Shown here in pieces: positions 1 to 6,648 of a stretch of DNA of 15,732 nt; positions within the stretch are counted from its first letter, which is position 1, and every line of letters starts with the position of its first letter. The position numbers and the translations under genes were made by a program. The stretch covers positions 1 to 15,732 of the forward strand of contig CANQCJ010000024.1 in the NCBI GenBank assembly GCA_947589205.1, read 5' to 3'. The stretch is from an uncultured Ruminococcus sp. GTDB taxonomy: Bacteria; Bacillota; Clostridia; Oscillospirales; Ruminococcaceae. A model generated the notes under the pieces. The model searched no databases. It worked only from the letters and a program-made list of their open reading frames with translations, and was not told the origin of the DNA.

Positions 1-2
1 TG

Positions 3-242
3 TCAGCGGTCATCAATTTCCTCGTTATCGCGCTGATACTGTTTTTGATGTTAAAGGCAGTCAACGGCGCGGTCGCAAAGGCTGCCGCCCTCGGCAAGCA
101 TGAGGAAGCCCCCGCCGCTCCGACAACAAAGGTATGCCCGTTCTGCAAGAGCGAGATACATATCGAAGCCACCCGCTGCCCGCACTGTACCGCAGAGCTT
201 CGTTCCGCTTCAGAGCTTGAAACGGCTGAGGTCAATATCTAA
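3..242 (+). CDS. mscL: Large-conductance mechanosensitive channel MscL, 3' part, with zinc-ribbon tail
   Basis: The 5' end lies outside the window. The visible 79 residues start inside a hydrophobic helix (SAVINFLVIALILFLMLKAV) that matches the second transmembrane helix of MscL, the homopentameric membrane channel that opens under membrane tension and releases solutes during hypo-osmotic shock. A short Ala/Pro-rich linker (HEEAPAAPTTK) follows, then a zinc-ribbon-like tail with two CxxC pairs, CPFC and CPHC, about 14 residues apart, and an acidic end. E. coli MscL lacks this tail; similar tails occur in MscL proteins of Firmicutes and Actinobacteria. The open frame runs unbroken from base 3, so the ATG at 45 is internal Met, not the start. 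A terminator follows directly. The family call rests on the helix and tail only, since the N-terminal half is missing. Confidence 0.85.
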   Translation, partial: SAVINFLVIALILFLMLKAVNGAVAKAAALGKHEEAPAAPTTKVCPFCKSEIHIEATRCPHCTAELRSASELETAEVNI

Positions 243-252
243 AATTTAACAA

Positions 253-300
253 ATACCGACAGCGTCGTCGTTCAAGCTTCTGCTGCCGGTATTTTTTTTA
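253..300 (+). terminator. Rho-independent terminator of mscL
   Basis: The arm ATACCGACAGC at 253-263 pairs with GCTGCCGGTAT at 282-292 with one mismatch, around an 18-base loop, and an unbroken T run follows (292-299). It sits 10 bases after the mscL stop and just before the pckG promoter, so it separates the two transcripts. Confidence 0.85.
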
Positions 301-301
301 C

Positions 302-330
302 TTGACAAAACGCGCCGAGTGAGTTATAAT
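302..330 (+). promoter_or_regulatory. Consensus sigma-A-type promoter of pckG
   Basis: TTGACA at 302-307 and TATAAT at 325-330 are separated by exactly 17 bases, so both hexamers are perfect consensus. A perfect 10-bp palindrome, GGAATATTCC, lies at 340-349, around the expected transcription start, and could be an operator. The leader to the pckG ATG is about 65 bases and holds a strong ribosome site, GAGAGGAG, at 385-392. Confidence 0.9.
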
Positions 331-401
331 ATATTGTATGGAATATTCCGCTTAACGTGGGATATTATATAAAACTTTTTTCACGAGAGGAGTAAAAAAT
401 T

Positions 402-2186
402 ATGGCAAGTCTTACCAAGAACCCTAACGTAAACGCGTGGGTCGATGAAATGATAGCTCTTACCAAACCGGACAAGGTGGTATGGATCGACGGAAGCGAC
501 GAGCAGCTTCAGCAGCTTAAAGACGAAGCGCTTTCTACCGGAGAGATGATAAAGATGAATCAGGACGAATATCCCGGCTGTCTTTATCACAGAACTCTCC
601 CCAACGACGTAGCGCGCGTTGAGGACAGAACGTTTATCTGTTCTGAAAAAGAGGAGGACGCAGGTCCTACCAACAACTGGATGGATCCCGAAAAGATGTG
701 GGCGATGCTCGAGCCGATGTACGACGGCGTTATGAAGGGCAGAACGATGTATGTTATCCCTTATTCGATGGGACCTATCGGTTCGCCGCTCGCTAAGGTC
801 GGCGTTGAGCTTACCGATTCTATCTATGTTGTGCTCAATATGGACATCATGACAAGAATGGGAGCTAAGGCTTTTGAGAATTTAGGCGACGAGTCGGACG
901 ACTTTGTAAGAGGCTTACATTCCAAAGCCGACGTTGACCCTGAAAAGAGATATATCGTTCAATTCCCCGAGAAGAACACTATCTGCTCTATAAATTCCGC
1001 ATACGGCGGAAACGTTCTGCTCGGCAAAAAGTGCTTCGCGCTCAGGATCGCCTCCTTCCAGGGCAAGAACGAGGGCTGGATGGCGGAGCATATGCTGATC
1101 CTCGGCGTAGAAAAGCCGGACGGCGATGTAAAATACATAACAGCCGCTTTCCCGTCAGCCTGCGGAAAGACCAACCTTGCAATGCTTATCCCGCCCAAGG
1201 TATACGCCGACAAGGGCTATAAGGTATGGACTGTCGGAGACGACATCGCGTGGATGAAGCAGGGCGAGGACGGCAGACTTTATGCGATAAATCCCGAGAA
1301 CGGCTTCTTCGGCGTAGCTCCCGGAACGAACGCAAAATCCAACTACAACGCGCTCGCTTCGACCAAGAAGAACACTATCTTCACAAACGTTGCGATAAAC
1401 AACGAGACCATGACGCCGTGGTGGGAGGGTCTTGACAAGAACCCGCCCGTCGACGCTACCGAGTGGAAGGGCGAAAAGGTAAACGGACCGGAGTATATTG
1501 CCGCAGGCAACAAGCTCGCTCACCCGAACAGCCGCTTTACCGCTCCCGCGGAAAACTGCCCCTGCATTTCTCCCAAATTCAACGACCCCAACGGCGTTCC
1601 GATATCCGCTATAATCTTCGGAGGCAGAAGAGCAAAGACCACTCCGCTGGTATATCAGTCGTTTGACTGGGATCACGGCACGTTCGTAGGCTCTGCCGTT
1701 TCGAGCGAAACTACCGCGGCGGCAGCCGGAGCTGTCGGAGTTCTCCGTCACGATCCTATGGCGATGAAGCCGTTCTGCGGCTATCATATGGGCGACTACT
1801 GGGCTCACTGGATAGAAATGGGCAAGAAGCTCGGCGACAAAGCGCCTAAGATCTTCAACGTAAACTGGTTCAAGAAGGACGACGACGGAAACTTCATCTG
1901 GCCCGGCTTCGGCGACAACATGAGAGTCCTCGACTGGATAATCAGAAGATGCGAGGGCGAGGTAGACGCACAGGAGACCGCTATCGGATATGTTCCCAAG
2001 CCGGAGGATCTCAACCTCGAAGGACTTGACATCGACAGCGCGACTCTTGACAAGCTTCTCGACGTCGACAAGGATCTCTGGAAGGACGAGGTAGCAGAGC
2101 TGAGAGAATTCTACAAGCAGTTCGGCGACAAGCTCCCCAAGGAGATAACCGCACAGCTCGACGCTCTCGAGAGCAGACTCGGTTAA
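402..2186 (+). CDS. pckG: Phosphoenolpyruvate carboxykinase (GTP)
   Basis: Interconverts oxaloacetate plus GTP with PEP, CO2 and GDP in the cytosol. In fermentative anaerobes it often runs in the carboxylating direction to make oxaloacetate; the direction here is inference. The 594-residue length is normal for the GTP-dependent family (about 590-620). Visible signatures are the kinase-1a P-loop FPSACGKTNLAM (about 250-261) with the reactive Cys typical of GTP enzymes, the metal-binding segment GDDIAWM (279-285), NPENGFFGVAPGT (298-310), and FGGRRAKTTPLV with NWFKKDDDGNFIWPGFGDN further on, which form the nucleotide side of the site. The ATG at 402 has GAGAGGAG nine bases upstream. The gene is monocistronic, between its own consensus promoter and a terminator. 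The ATP-dependent PckA family is excluded by these motifs. Confidence 0.97.
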   Translation: MASLTKNPNVNAWVDEMIALTKPDKVVWIDGSDEQLQQLKDEALSTGEMIKMNQDEYPGCLYHRTLPNDVARVEDRTFICSEKEEDAGPTNNWMDPEKMWAMLEPMYDGVMKGRTMYVIPYSMGPIGSPLAKVGVELTDSIYVVLNMDIMTRMGAKAFENLGDESDDFVRGLHSKADVDPEKRYIVQFPEKNTICSINSAYGGNVLLGKKCFALRIASFQGKNEGWMAEHMLILGVEKPDGDVKYITAAFPSACGKTNLAMLIPPKVYADKGYKVWTVGDDIAWMKQGEDGRLYAINPENGFFGVAPGTNAKSNYNALASTKKNTIFTNVAINNETMTPWWEGLDKNPPVDATEWKGEKVNGPEYIAAGNKLAHPNSRFTAPAENCPCISPKFNDPNGVPISAIIFGGRRAKTTPLVYQSFDWDHGTFVGSAVSSETTAAAAGAVGVLRHDPMAMKPFCGYHMGDYWAHWIEMGKKLGDKAPKIFNVNWFKKDDDGNFIWPGFGDNMRVLDWIIRRCEGEVDAQETAIGYVPKPEDLNLEGLDIDSATLDKLLDVDKDLWKDEVAELREFYKQFGDKLPKEITAQLDALESRLG

Positions 2187-2203
2187 ATACAAGCATAAAA
2201 AAT

Positions 2204-2241
2204 TCGGCGGCTTTTGTTTTCAGAGCCGCCGATGTTTTTTT
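2204..2241. terminator. Bidirectional terminator between pckG and trhA
   Basis: TCGGCGGCT (2204-2212) pairs perfectly with AGCCGCCGA (2224-2232) around an 11-base loop. T-rich runs lie on both sides when read on either strand (TTTTTT at 2235-2240 on plus; the A run at 2198-2202 serves minus). It therefore terminates pckG and the convergent trhA, whose stop codon overlaps the T run. Confidence 0.9.
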
Positions 2242-2899
2242 ATTTGCCGTTTCGTATTATCATCATAAGTATCGCAAAGTAGTGGAAAACGCTGCCCGCG
2301 ATGGTGAACAGATGCCATACCGAGTGAAAATATTTTTTGTTTTTCTTGACGTAAAAAATAATGCCGAAGGTGTAGAACAGTCCGCCGATGAGCAAGAACC
2401 AGAGCGACAGAGCGTTGACCCTTTCGAGCATGGGCTTTATCGCGATGATTATTACCCAGCCCATAGCCACATAGCAGACGACAGACGGCTTGCGGAATTT
2501 TTCAAGGTCTATCGAATTAAAAACTATCCCGAGTATCGCCGCGCCCCAGACTATCCCGAAGAGCGCCCAGCCGAGCGCGCCGCGAAGCGGGACGAGGGTT
2601 ATCGGGGTGTACGTCCCCGCTATCAGGAAAAAGATCGTGTTGTGATCCATTATCCTGAAAAAGGCTTTCGCTTTTTTGTTGGTTATTGCGTGGTAGAGCG
2701 TCGACATCGTGTAAAGGATTATAAGCGACGCGCCGTATATAGACGCGCTGACTACTCCCCATGCGTTTGAATAGATCGCGGAAAAAACGATAAGCACCGC
2801 CGTGCCGGCTATAGCGAGCAGACCGCCCGTTCCGTGAGAAACGGAGTTGAAGATCTCTTCGCCGAGAGTATAACGTTTAACGTCCGAGATTTTTCCCAT
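2240..2899 (-). CDS. trhA: PAQR-family membrane protein TrhA (hemolysin III family)
   Basis: A polytopic membrane protein of 219 residues, the usual size for bacterial hemolysin III/YqfA-type PAQR proteins, with about seven hydrophobic segments. The conserved histidine motifs expected to bind a metal are present: SHG (21-23), STLYHA (66-71), MDHN (84-87), and near the C-terminus HSVWH followed by GSVFHY. Bacterial members are linked to membrane-energy and fluidity homeostasis; the hemolysin name is historical and true haemolytic activity should not be assumed. The ATG at 2899 (minus) has GGAAAGGAAA upstream. It has its own promoter, is separated from mntP by 77 bases, and converges on pckG. 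The family is secure, the physiological role is not. Confidence 0.93.
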   Translation of the reverse strand: MGKISDVKRYTLGEEIFNSVSHGTGGLLAIAGTAVLIVFSAIYSNAWGVVSASIYGASLIILYTMSTLYHAITNKKAKAFFRIMDHNTIFFLIAGTYTPITLVPLRGALGWALFGIVWGAAILGIVFNSIDLEKFRKPSVVCYVAMGWVIIIAIKPMLERVNALSLWFLLIGGLFYTFGIIFYVKKNKKYFHSVWHLFTIAGSVFHYFAILMMIIRNGK

Positions 2900-2939
2900 G
2901 CCTTCTCATTTCCTTTCCAAAAGTATAATACTATTATAT

Positions 2940-2968
2940 ATTATACCCTATTTTTTACGTTAAGTCAA
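2940..2968 (-). promoter_or_regulatory. Promoter of trhA
   Basis: On the minus strand TTGACT (plus 2963-2968) and TATAAT (plus 2940-2945) are 17 bases apart. They lie between the mntP stop and the trhA start, so trhA probably has its own transcript in addition to any read-through from mntP. A second TATAAT (plus 2933-2938) lies seven bases downstream. Confidence 0.8.
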
Positions 2969-2976
2969 GTATCAAA

Positions 2977-3537
2977 CTAAAAAATACCGAGACCGCTCAA
3001 AAGAATTTTTACCCCGAGAAGTATAAGTATCATGCCGCCTATGCGCTGCGCTCCGGTCTTGTATTTGTCGCCGAAGATACCGCCTATCTTTATTCCCGCC
3101 GCCGAAAAGCAGAAGGTCACCGCGCCGATAACGCAGACGGAGCTTAGCACGGGCGTTTTTAAAAACGCAAAGGTCACGCCGACCGCGAGCGCGTCGATGC
3201 TTGTGGCTATGGCGAGCGGGAGCATCTGACCGACCGACATCGAAGCGTCCGTCTGCTCTTCGTCTTTGTCAAATGATTCCTTTATCATATTGATACCGAT
3301 AAACACAAGCAGAAAAAACGCTATCCAATGGGAAAATCTGTTCACCGCGCCGGAAAACTGTCTGCCGAGAAAAAAACCGAGCAGCGGCATGACAGCCTGA
3401 AATATCCCGAACCAAAGCCCCGCGCAGAGCGCATGGGTCAGCTTTGTTTTACCTATAGAAAGTCCCTTGCAGACCGAGACCGCAAAAGCGTCGGCAGAAA
3501 GTCCCGCCGCAAGTATCAGCAGATCGGTAAAGCTCAA
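2977..3537 (-). CDS. mntP: Manganese efflux pump MntP
   Basis: Exports Mn2+ across the cytoplasmic membrane and protects from manganese excess. The protein is about 186 residues with six hydrophobic helices in two homologous halves, the usual MntP/YebN layout. Each half carries the conserved acidic signature: GLSADAFAVSVCKGL near the N-terminus and ATSIDALAVGVTFAF in the second half; these Asp residues are essential in the family. I place the start at TTG (3535-3537). AAAAGGA (plus 3547-3553) is nine bases before TTG but touches the ATG at 3544-3546, which is too close for initiation. The resulting N-terminus MSFTDLLILAAGLSADAF resembles clostridial homologues. If the ATG is used, the protein gains three residues (end 3546). 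No Mn riboswitch fits in the short leader. Confidence 0.93.
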   Translation of the reverse strand: MSFTDLLILAAGLSADAFAVSVCKGLSIGKTKLTHALCAGLWFGIFQAVMPLLGFFLGRQFSGAVNRFSHWIAFFLLVFIGINMIKESFDKDEEQTDASMSVGQMLPLAIATSIDALAVGVTFAFLKTPVLSSVCVIGAVTFCFSAAGIKIGGIFGDKYKTGAQRIGGMILILLGVKILLSGLGIF

Positions 3538-3583
3538 TAATATCATTCCTTTTAGAGATTTGTTTACTATATCATAGTATTAA

Positions 3584-3612
3584 ATTATAGCACTCTTTAT
3601 GACGCTTGTCAA
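3584..3612 (-). promoter_or_regulatory. Consensus promoter of mntP
   Basis: On the minus strand TTGACA (plus 3607-3612) and TATAAT (plus 3584-3589) are separated by 17 bases. The predicted leader before the mntP start is about 40 bases. It is divergent from the promoter of the GGDEF gene; the two -35 boxes are about 38 bases apart across an AT-rich segment. Confidence 0.88.
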
Positions 3613-3650
3613 TGTTTTTTTATCAACGTTTATTTTTTTGAAAAAAGGAC

Positions 3651-3679
3651 TTGCATTAAAAACATATTTGTGTTATAAT
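3651..3679 (+). promoter_or_regulatory. Extended -10 promoter of the GGDEF-led operon
   Basis: TTGCAT (3651-3656) and TATAAT (3674-3679) are 17 bases apart, with TG at 3671-3672 giving an extended -10 element. An inverted repeat, ACATATT (3662-3668) and AATATGT (3681-3687), brackets the -10 box and could be a repressor site. This probably drives the genes up to the terminator at 11028-11065, since no gap within that stretch exceeds about 16 bases (apart from the broken metH junction). Confidence 0.82.
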
Positions 3680-3732
3680 GAATATGTATATATCAAATTT
3701 AGAAAGTGAGGTGCGCCCAAAGGCTTGAATTT

Positions 3733-5637
3733 ATGAACGACAGAAAAAATATTGCCGTGATCATCGCACAGCCGGAGGAGTTTTATCAGAGCAGGCTGAT
3801 GCAGGGAATAACCAAGCAGGCTTTTGCCAGGGGCTACGACTGCCTTGTCTTTTCAACGGAATTTAAAGAAAACGTAGCCGAACAGGTGCTGCGCGGTGCG
3901 GCTAATATCTTTAAGCTGATGAATTTTGAGCTTATCGACGGCATTATAATAGTGCCCGACACCATAAAGGATAAAAACGCGCTCAATAGCGTCTGCAAGA
4001 GAATAAAAGAAAATTTTAACGGACCTGTCATAACTCTCGATATGGAGATCGACGGCTTCGATTCTCTCCACAGCGACGACGGCGCGGTCATCGAAGCGCT
4101 TTGTACGCACATGGCAGAGGTGCACGGCTGCAAAAGAATAGATTTTATGCGCGGCATACCCGACCACCCGCATTCGATACGCCGCGAGGAGGGCTACAGG
4201 CGCGCTATGAAAAAGCTCGGTCTTGAGGTCGAAGAATACAGACTGCATGACGGCGATTTCTGGTACGATATGGGAGAAAAGACCGCGGACGAAATACTCG
4301 CTCAGTGCGAAAACATGGCTCAGGCGGTAGTCTGCGCCAGCGACACCATGGCGATAAGCCTGACCGACGCGCTGATAAAGCGCGGAATAGCCGTGCCCGG
4401 ACAGATAGCGGTCTGCGGATATGATTCGTTAGAGGACGGAAGAGAGCACGATCCGTCTATAGCCTCGGCGGAGATACCCGCGTTTTTGCTCGGAGAAAAC
4501 GCCGTGACGCTGATAGACGCAAGGCTGAATAACATCCCTTACGTTCCCATGACCGAGGACGTGCAGATAATACCCGCTCAAAGCTGCGGCTGCGGCGGCA
4601 AGGCTGCCGTTTCCAAGCACATTTCCGCGCTGCCCTATAACGACAACAACTACCGCTCGCCGTTTTATTCGACCTCAAACGACATGATGAGCAGGCTTAT
4701 TTCCGCAGATAATATAGATACGCTTATTTACGACATAAACTGGCTGAGCTATCAGATGATGCCGTTCACGGCGTTTATGCTGATGCTCTGCGACGACAGT
4801 CTCGGCACGGGAAGCTTCTACCGCACCGACGGCTATCCCGACGTTATGCACATGAGACTGATAAGGCGCGAGGATCTTAACGAAGCGCACATAAACGACA
4901 TTCGGTTCGGCGCAAGGGAAATGCTGCCGGCGGGCTATCTGCCGGACAGACCGGCGGTATATTATTTCACCGCGCTGCATTTTATCGACCGCTGCTTCGG
5001 CTATGCCGTAATGTGCTTTGACGGAGAAACGAAAACTCCGCCGGTAGATTACCGCGATTGGCTTAGGTGCGTCTGCAACGGCATGGAATGCTTGAGAAGA
5101 AGTCTGCATATAATGGCAATGTACGAGCGCGTCAAGCTGTCGGCGGAAACGGACGCTCTTACCGGACTGCTCAACCGCAACGCGTTCAATTCCTATGTTG
5201 AGAAATTCGGAGACGGCAAAACGCATGACGCTATGATAATGATGGCGGACTTGAATTTTTTGAAGCTGATAAACGACACCTACGGGCATCTTGCGGGCGA
5301 CAGCGCGCTAAAGACCGTTGCAAAGGCGATAAAGAGCGTCTGCAAAAACGAAAAAGCCTTCCGCTTCGGCGGCGATGAGTTTATGATAATCGGCGAGGGT
5401 ATCTATGACGACAGACGCATTGCCGATATCATTGACGGCATAAACGATTTTCTAAGAAGGCACAGCGATTCCTCGGACGAACCGTTCAGGGTAATGGCAA
5501 GCTTCGGCGCGGTAAGCGCGAAGATCGACGGAACGACAAAGATAGACGGACTTATCCGCGCGGCGGACACCGTTATGTATAAAAACAAGCAGGCAAGCCG
5601 CGCGATAAATCACGACCCGTTCAAGAAAAAGCAGTAA
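3733..5637 (+). CDS. LacI-type sensor domain fused to a GGDEF diguanylate cyclase
   Basis: Predicted cytoplasmic enzyme making cyclic di-GMP from two GTP under control of a small-molecule sensor. I choose ATG 3733, with AAAGG about nine bases upstream, giving 634 residues; a GTG at 3706 in the same frame would add nine. Residues about 5-290 resemble the periplasmic-binding/LacI ligand fold (NIAVIIAQP, the DGIIIVPD strand, VVCASDTMAISLTDAL, IAVCGYDSLEDG) but there is no DNA-binding helix-turn-helix, signal peptide or transmembrane segment. A Cys-rich SCGCGG ends this domain. A middle region (about 310-465) of unknown, perhaps GAF-like, fold follows. The GGDEF domain starts at DALTGLLNRNAF (about 474) and has DLNFLKLINDTYGH and an intact GGDEF (546-550). 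The RxxD inhibitory site is absent (CKNE occupies its place), so no classic product inhibition is expected. The ligand is unknown. Confidence 0.9.
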   Translation: MNDRKNIAVIIAQPEEFYQSRLMQGITKQAFARGYDCLVFSTEFKENVAEQVLRGAANIFKLMNFELIDGIIIVPDTIKDKNALNSVCKRIKENFNGPVITLDMEIDGFDSLHSDDGAVIEALCTHMAEVHGCKRIDFMRGIPDHPHSIRREEGYRRAMKKLGLEVEEYRLHDGDFWYDMGEKTADEILAQCENMAQAVVCASDTMAISLTDALIKRGIAVPGQIAVCGYDSLEDGREHDPSIASAEIPAFLLGENAVTLIDARLNNIPYVPMTEDVQIIPAQSCGCGGKAAVSKHISALPYNDNNYRSPFYSTSNDMMSRLISADNIDTLIYDINWLSYQMMPFTAFMLMLCDDSLGTGSFYRTDGYPDVMHMRLIRREDLNEAHINDIRFGAREMLPAGYLPDRPAVYYFTALHFIDRCFGYAVMCFDGETKTPPVDYRDWLRCVCNGMECLRRSLHIMAMYERVKLSAETDALTGLLNRNAFNSYVEKFGDGKTHDAMIMMADLNFLKLINDTYGHLAGDSALKTVAKAIKSVCKNEKAFRFGGDEFMIIGEGIYDDRRIADIIDGINDFLRRHSDSSDEPFRVMASFGAVSAKIDGTTKIDGLIRAADTVMYKNKQASRAINHDPFKKKQ

Positions 5638-5638
5638 C

Positions 5639-5643
5639 GGAGG
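5639..5643 (+). promoter_or_regulatory. Shine-Dalgarno GGAGG that decides the asparaginase start
   Basis: A strong GGAGG, two bases after the upstream stop codon. The only in-frame near-cognate codons at a usable distance are ATA 5652 (8 bases), ATC 5658 (14 bases) and ATA 5646 (2 bases, too close). It shows that translation starts here and not at ATG 5829, which has no comparable site. Confidence 0.75.
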
Positions 5644-5651
5644 AAATAAGT

Positions 5652-6632
5652 ATAAATATCAAAGTTATTTTTACCGGCGGGACTATCGCGGGCAGGACAG
5701 ATAAAGACTGCATAAGCCTGGGCGGCGCGCCGTACGCGCTGCTCGGCGGGCTTGAAAGCGATATACGCGCCGAGATCGAAGAACCCTATTCGATACTTAG
5801 CGAGGAGCTTGACGCGTCAAAGCTGCTGATGCTTGCAAAATGTATAAAGCGCGCGCTCGACAGCGGCGGCTTTGACGCGCTTATAGTCACTCACGGAACG
5901 GATACTCTTTGCTATACGGCGGCGTTTTTGAGCTATGCTTTTGAGGGCTGCGATGTGCCGATAATTCTGGTCTCAAGCGGCTATCCGCTCGATGACAGGC
6001 GCGCTAACGGCAGGGAAAATTTCAAGGCGGCTGTTGAATTTGCGCGGCTTGGTATCGCGGGAGCGTTCGCCGTCTGGTATGCAGGCGGAGAGGCTCGGGT
6101 GCATATCGGTTCGCGGCTGTTGAGGCAGCGGGCGTTTGACGATATGCTGTACAGCGTCGGAGGGACGGTCGGGATCATTTCCGGCGGAGAGCTTCTGCGC
6201 GGCGAAGGTATAGAGTTAAATTTCAGCCGCAGCGATATGTTTTCAAAAATACCGGAGCTTGACAGATTAGACGGCTTCGGTAGGATAATGCCGTTAAGCT
6301 TCCTGCCGGATAGCTGCTTTCCGTTATTTGACGGAAGCTGTTCGGCAGTAATTTTGCAAAGCTACCATTCCGGCACGATAAATGTAAACGAGCGTTTTTT
6401 GCGTTTTGCGGAGCTTTGTGAAGCGCAAGATGTAAAGCTGTTTATCTCCGGGGTCGGAGACAGGACTGTCGAATACGAGACCGCCGCGGGATTTCGCGCT
6501 CTAAAAAATGTAAAGGTCCTGCCGCCCATGTCGCCGGACGCGGCTTATGTAAAGCTGTCGTTAGCCGCTTCACTCGGGCTGCCGCTTGAGGAATGCGCGG
6601 ATACAATGTGCGGGGGAGATATTTTTTGTTGA
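5652..6632 (+). CDS. Asparaginase-family protein with a probable ATA start codon
   Basis: Family members hydrolyse L-asparagine to aspartate and ammonia. Translated from ATA 5652 the protein has 326 residues, the normal length of cytoplasmic type I enzymes, and begins (M)NIKVIFTGGTIAG, placing the nucleophile-bearing TGGTIAG motif where the family has it (about 8-14). The second signature THGTDT is at 80-85, and a typical end SPDAAYVKLSLA follows. No ATG, GTG or TTG exists in this frame between the stop at 5580 and the ATG at 5829. That ATG would remove the first catalytic motif and about 59 residues. GGAGG at 5639-5643 lies eight bases before the ATA. The catalytic Lys of the second triad seems not to be conserved (by-eye alignment near ELNFSRSDMF), so the substrate is uncertain. 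It follows the GGDEF gene by 14 bases. Confidence 0.82.
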   Translation: MNIKVIFTGGTIAGRTDKDCISLGGAPYALLGGLESDIRAEIEEPYSILSEELDASKLLMLAKCIKRALDSGGFDALIVTHGTDTLCYTAAFLSYAFEGCDVPIILVSSGYPLDDRRANGRENFKAAVEFARLGIAGAFAVWYAGGEARVHIGSRLLRQRAFDDMLYSVGGTVGIISGGELLRGEGIELNFSRSDMFSKIPELDRLDGFGRIMPLSFLPDSCFPLFDGSCSAVILQSYHSGTINVNERFLRFAELCEAQDVKLFISGVGDRTVEYETAAGFRALKNVKVLPPMSPDAAYVKLSLAASLGLPLEECADTMCGGDIFC

Positions 6633-6648
6633 CAAAGGCTGGTAATAA

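Noticed and set aside
1155..2192. 345-codon minus-strand open frame across pckG
   Set aside because: It lies wholly antisense to a strongly conserved gene, its translation resembles no family, and it has no promoter or ribosome site. It is a codon-bias shadow.
2282..2770. 162-codon plus-strand frame inside trhA
   Set aside because: Antisense to a clear membrane protein; its charged, Arg/Tyr-rich composition is the complement of hydrophobic codons.
3547..3583. Manganese (yybP-ykoY) riboswitch ahead of mntP
   Set aside because: The promoter leaves a leader of only about 40 bases, too short for this riboswitch, and no such fold was seen.
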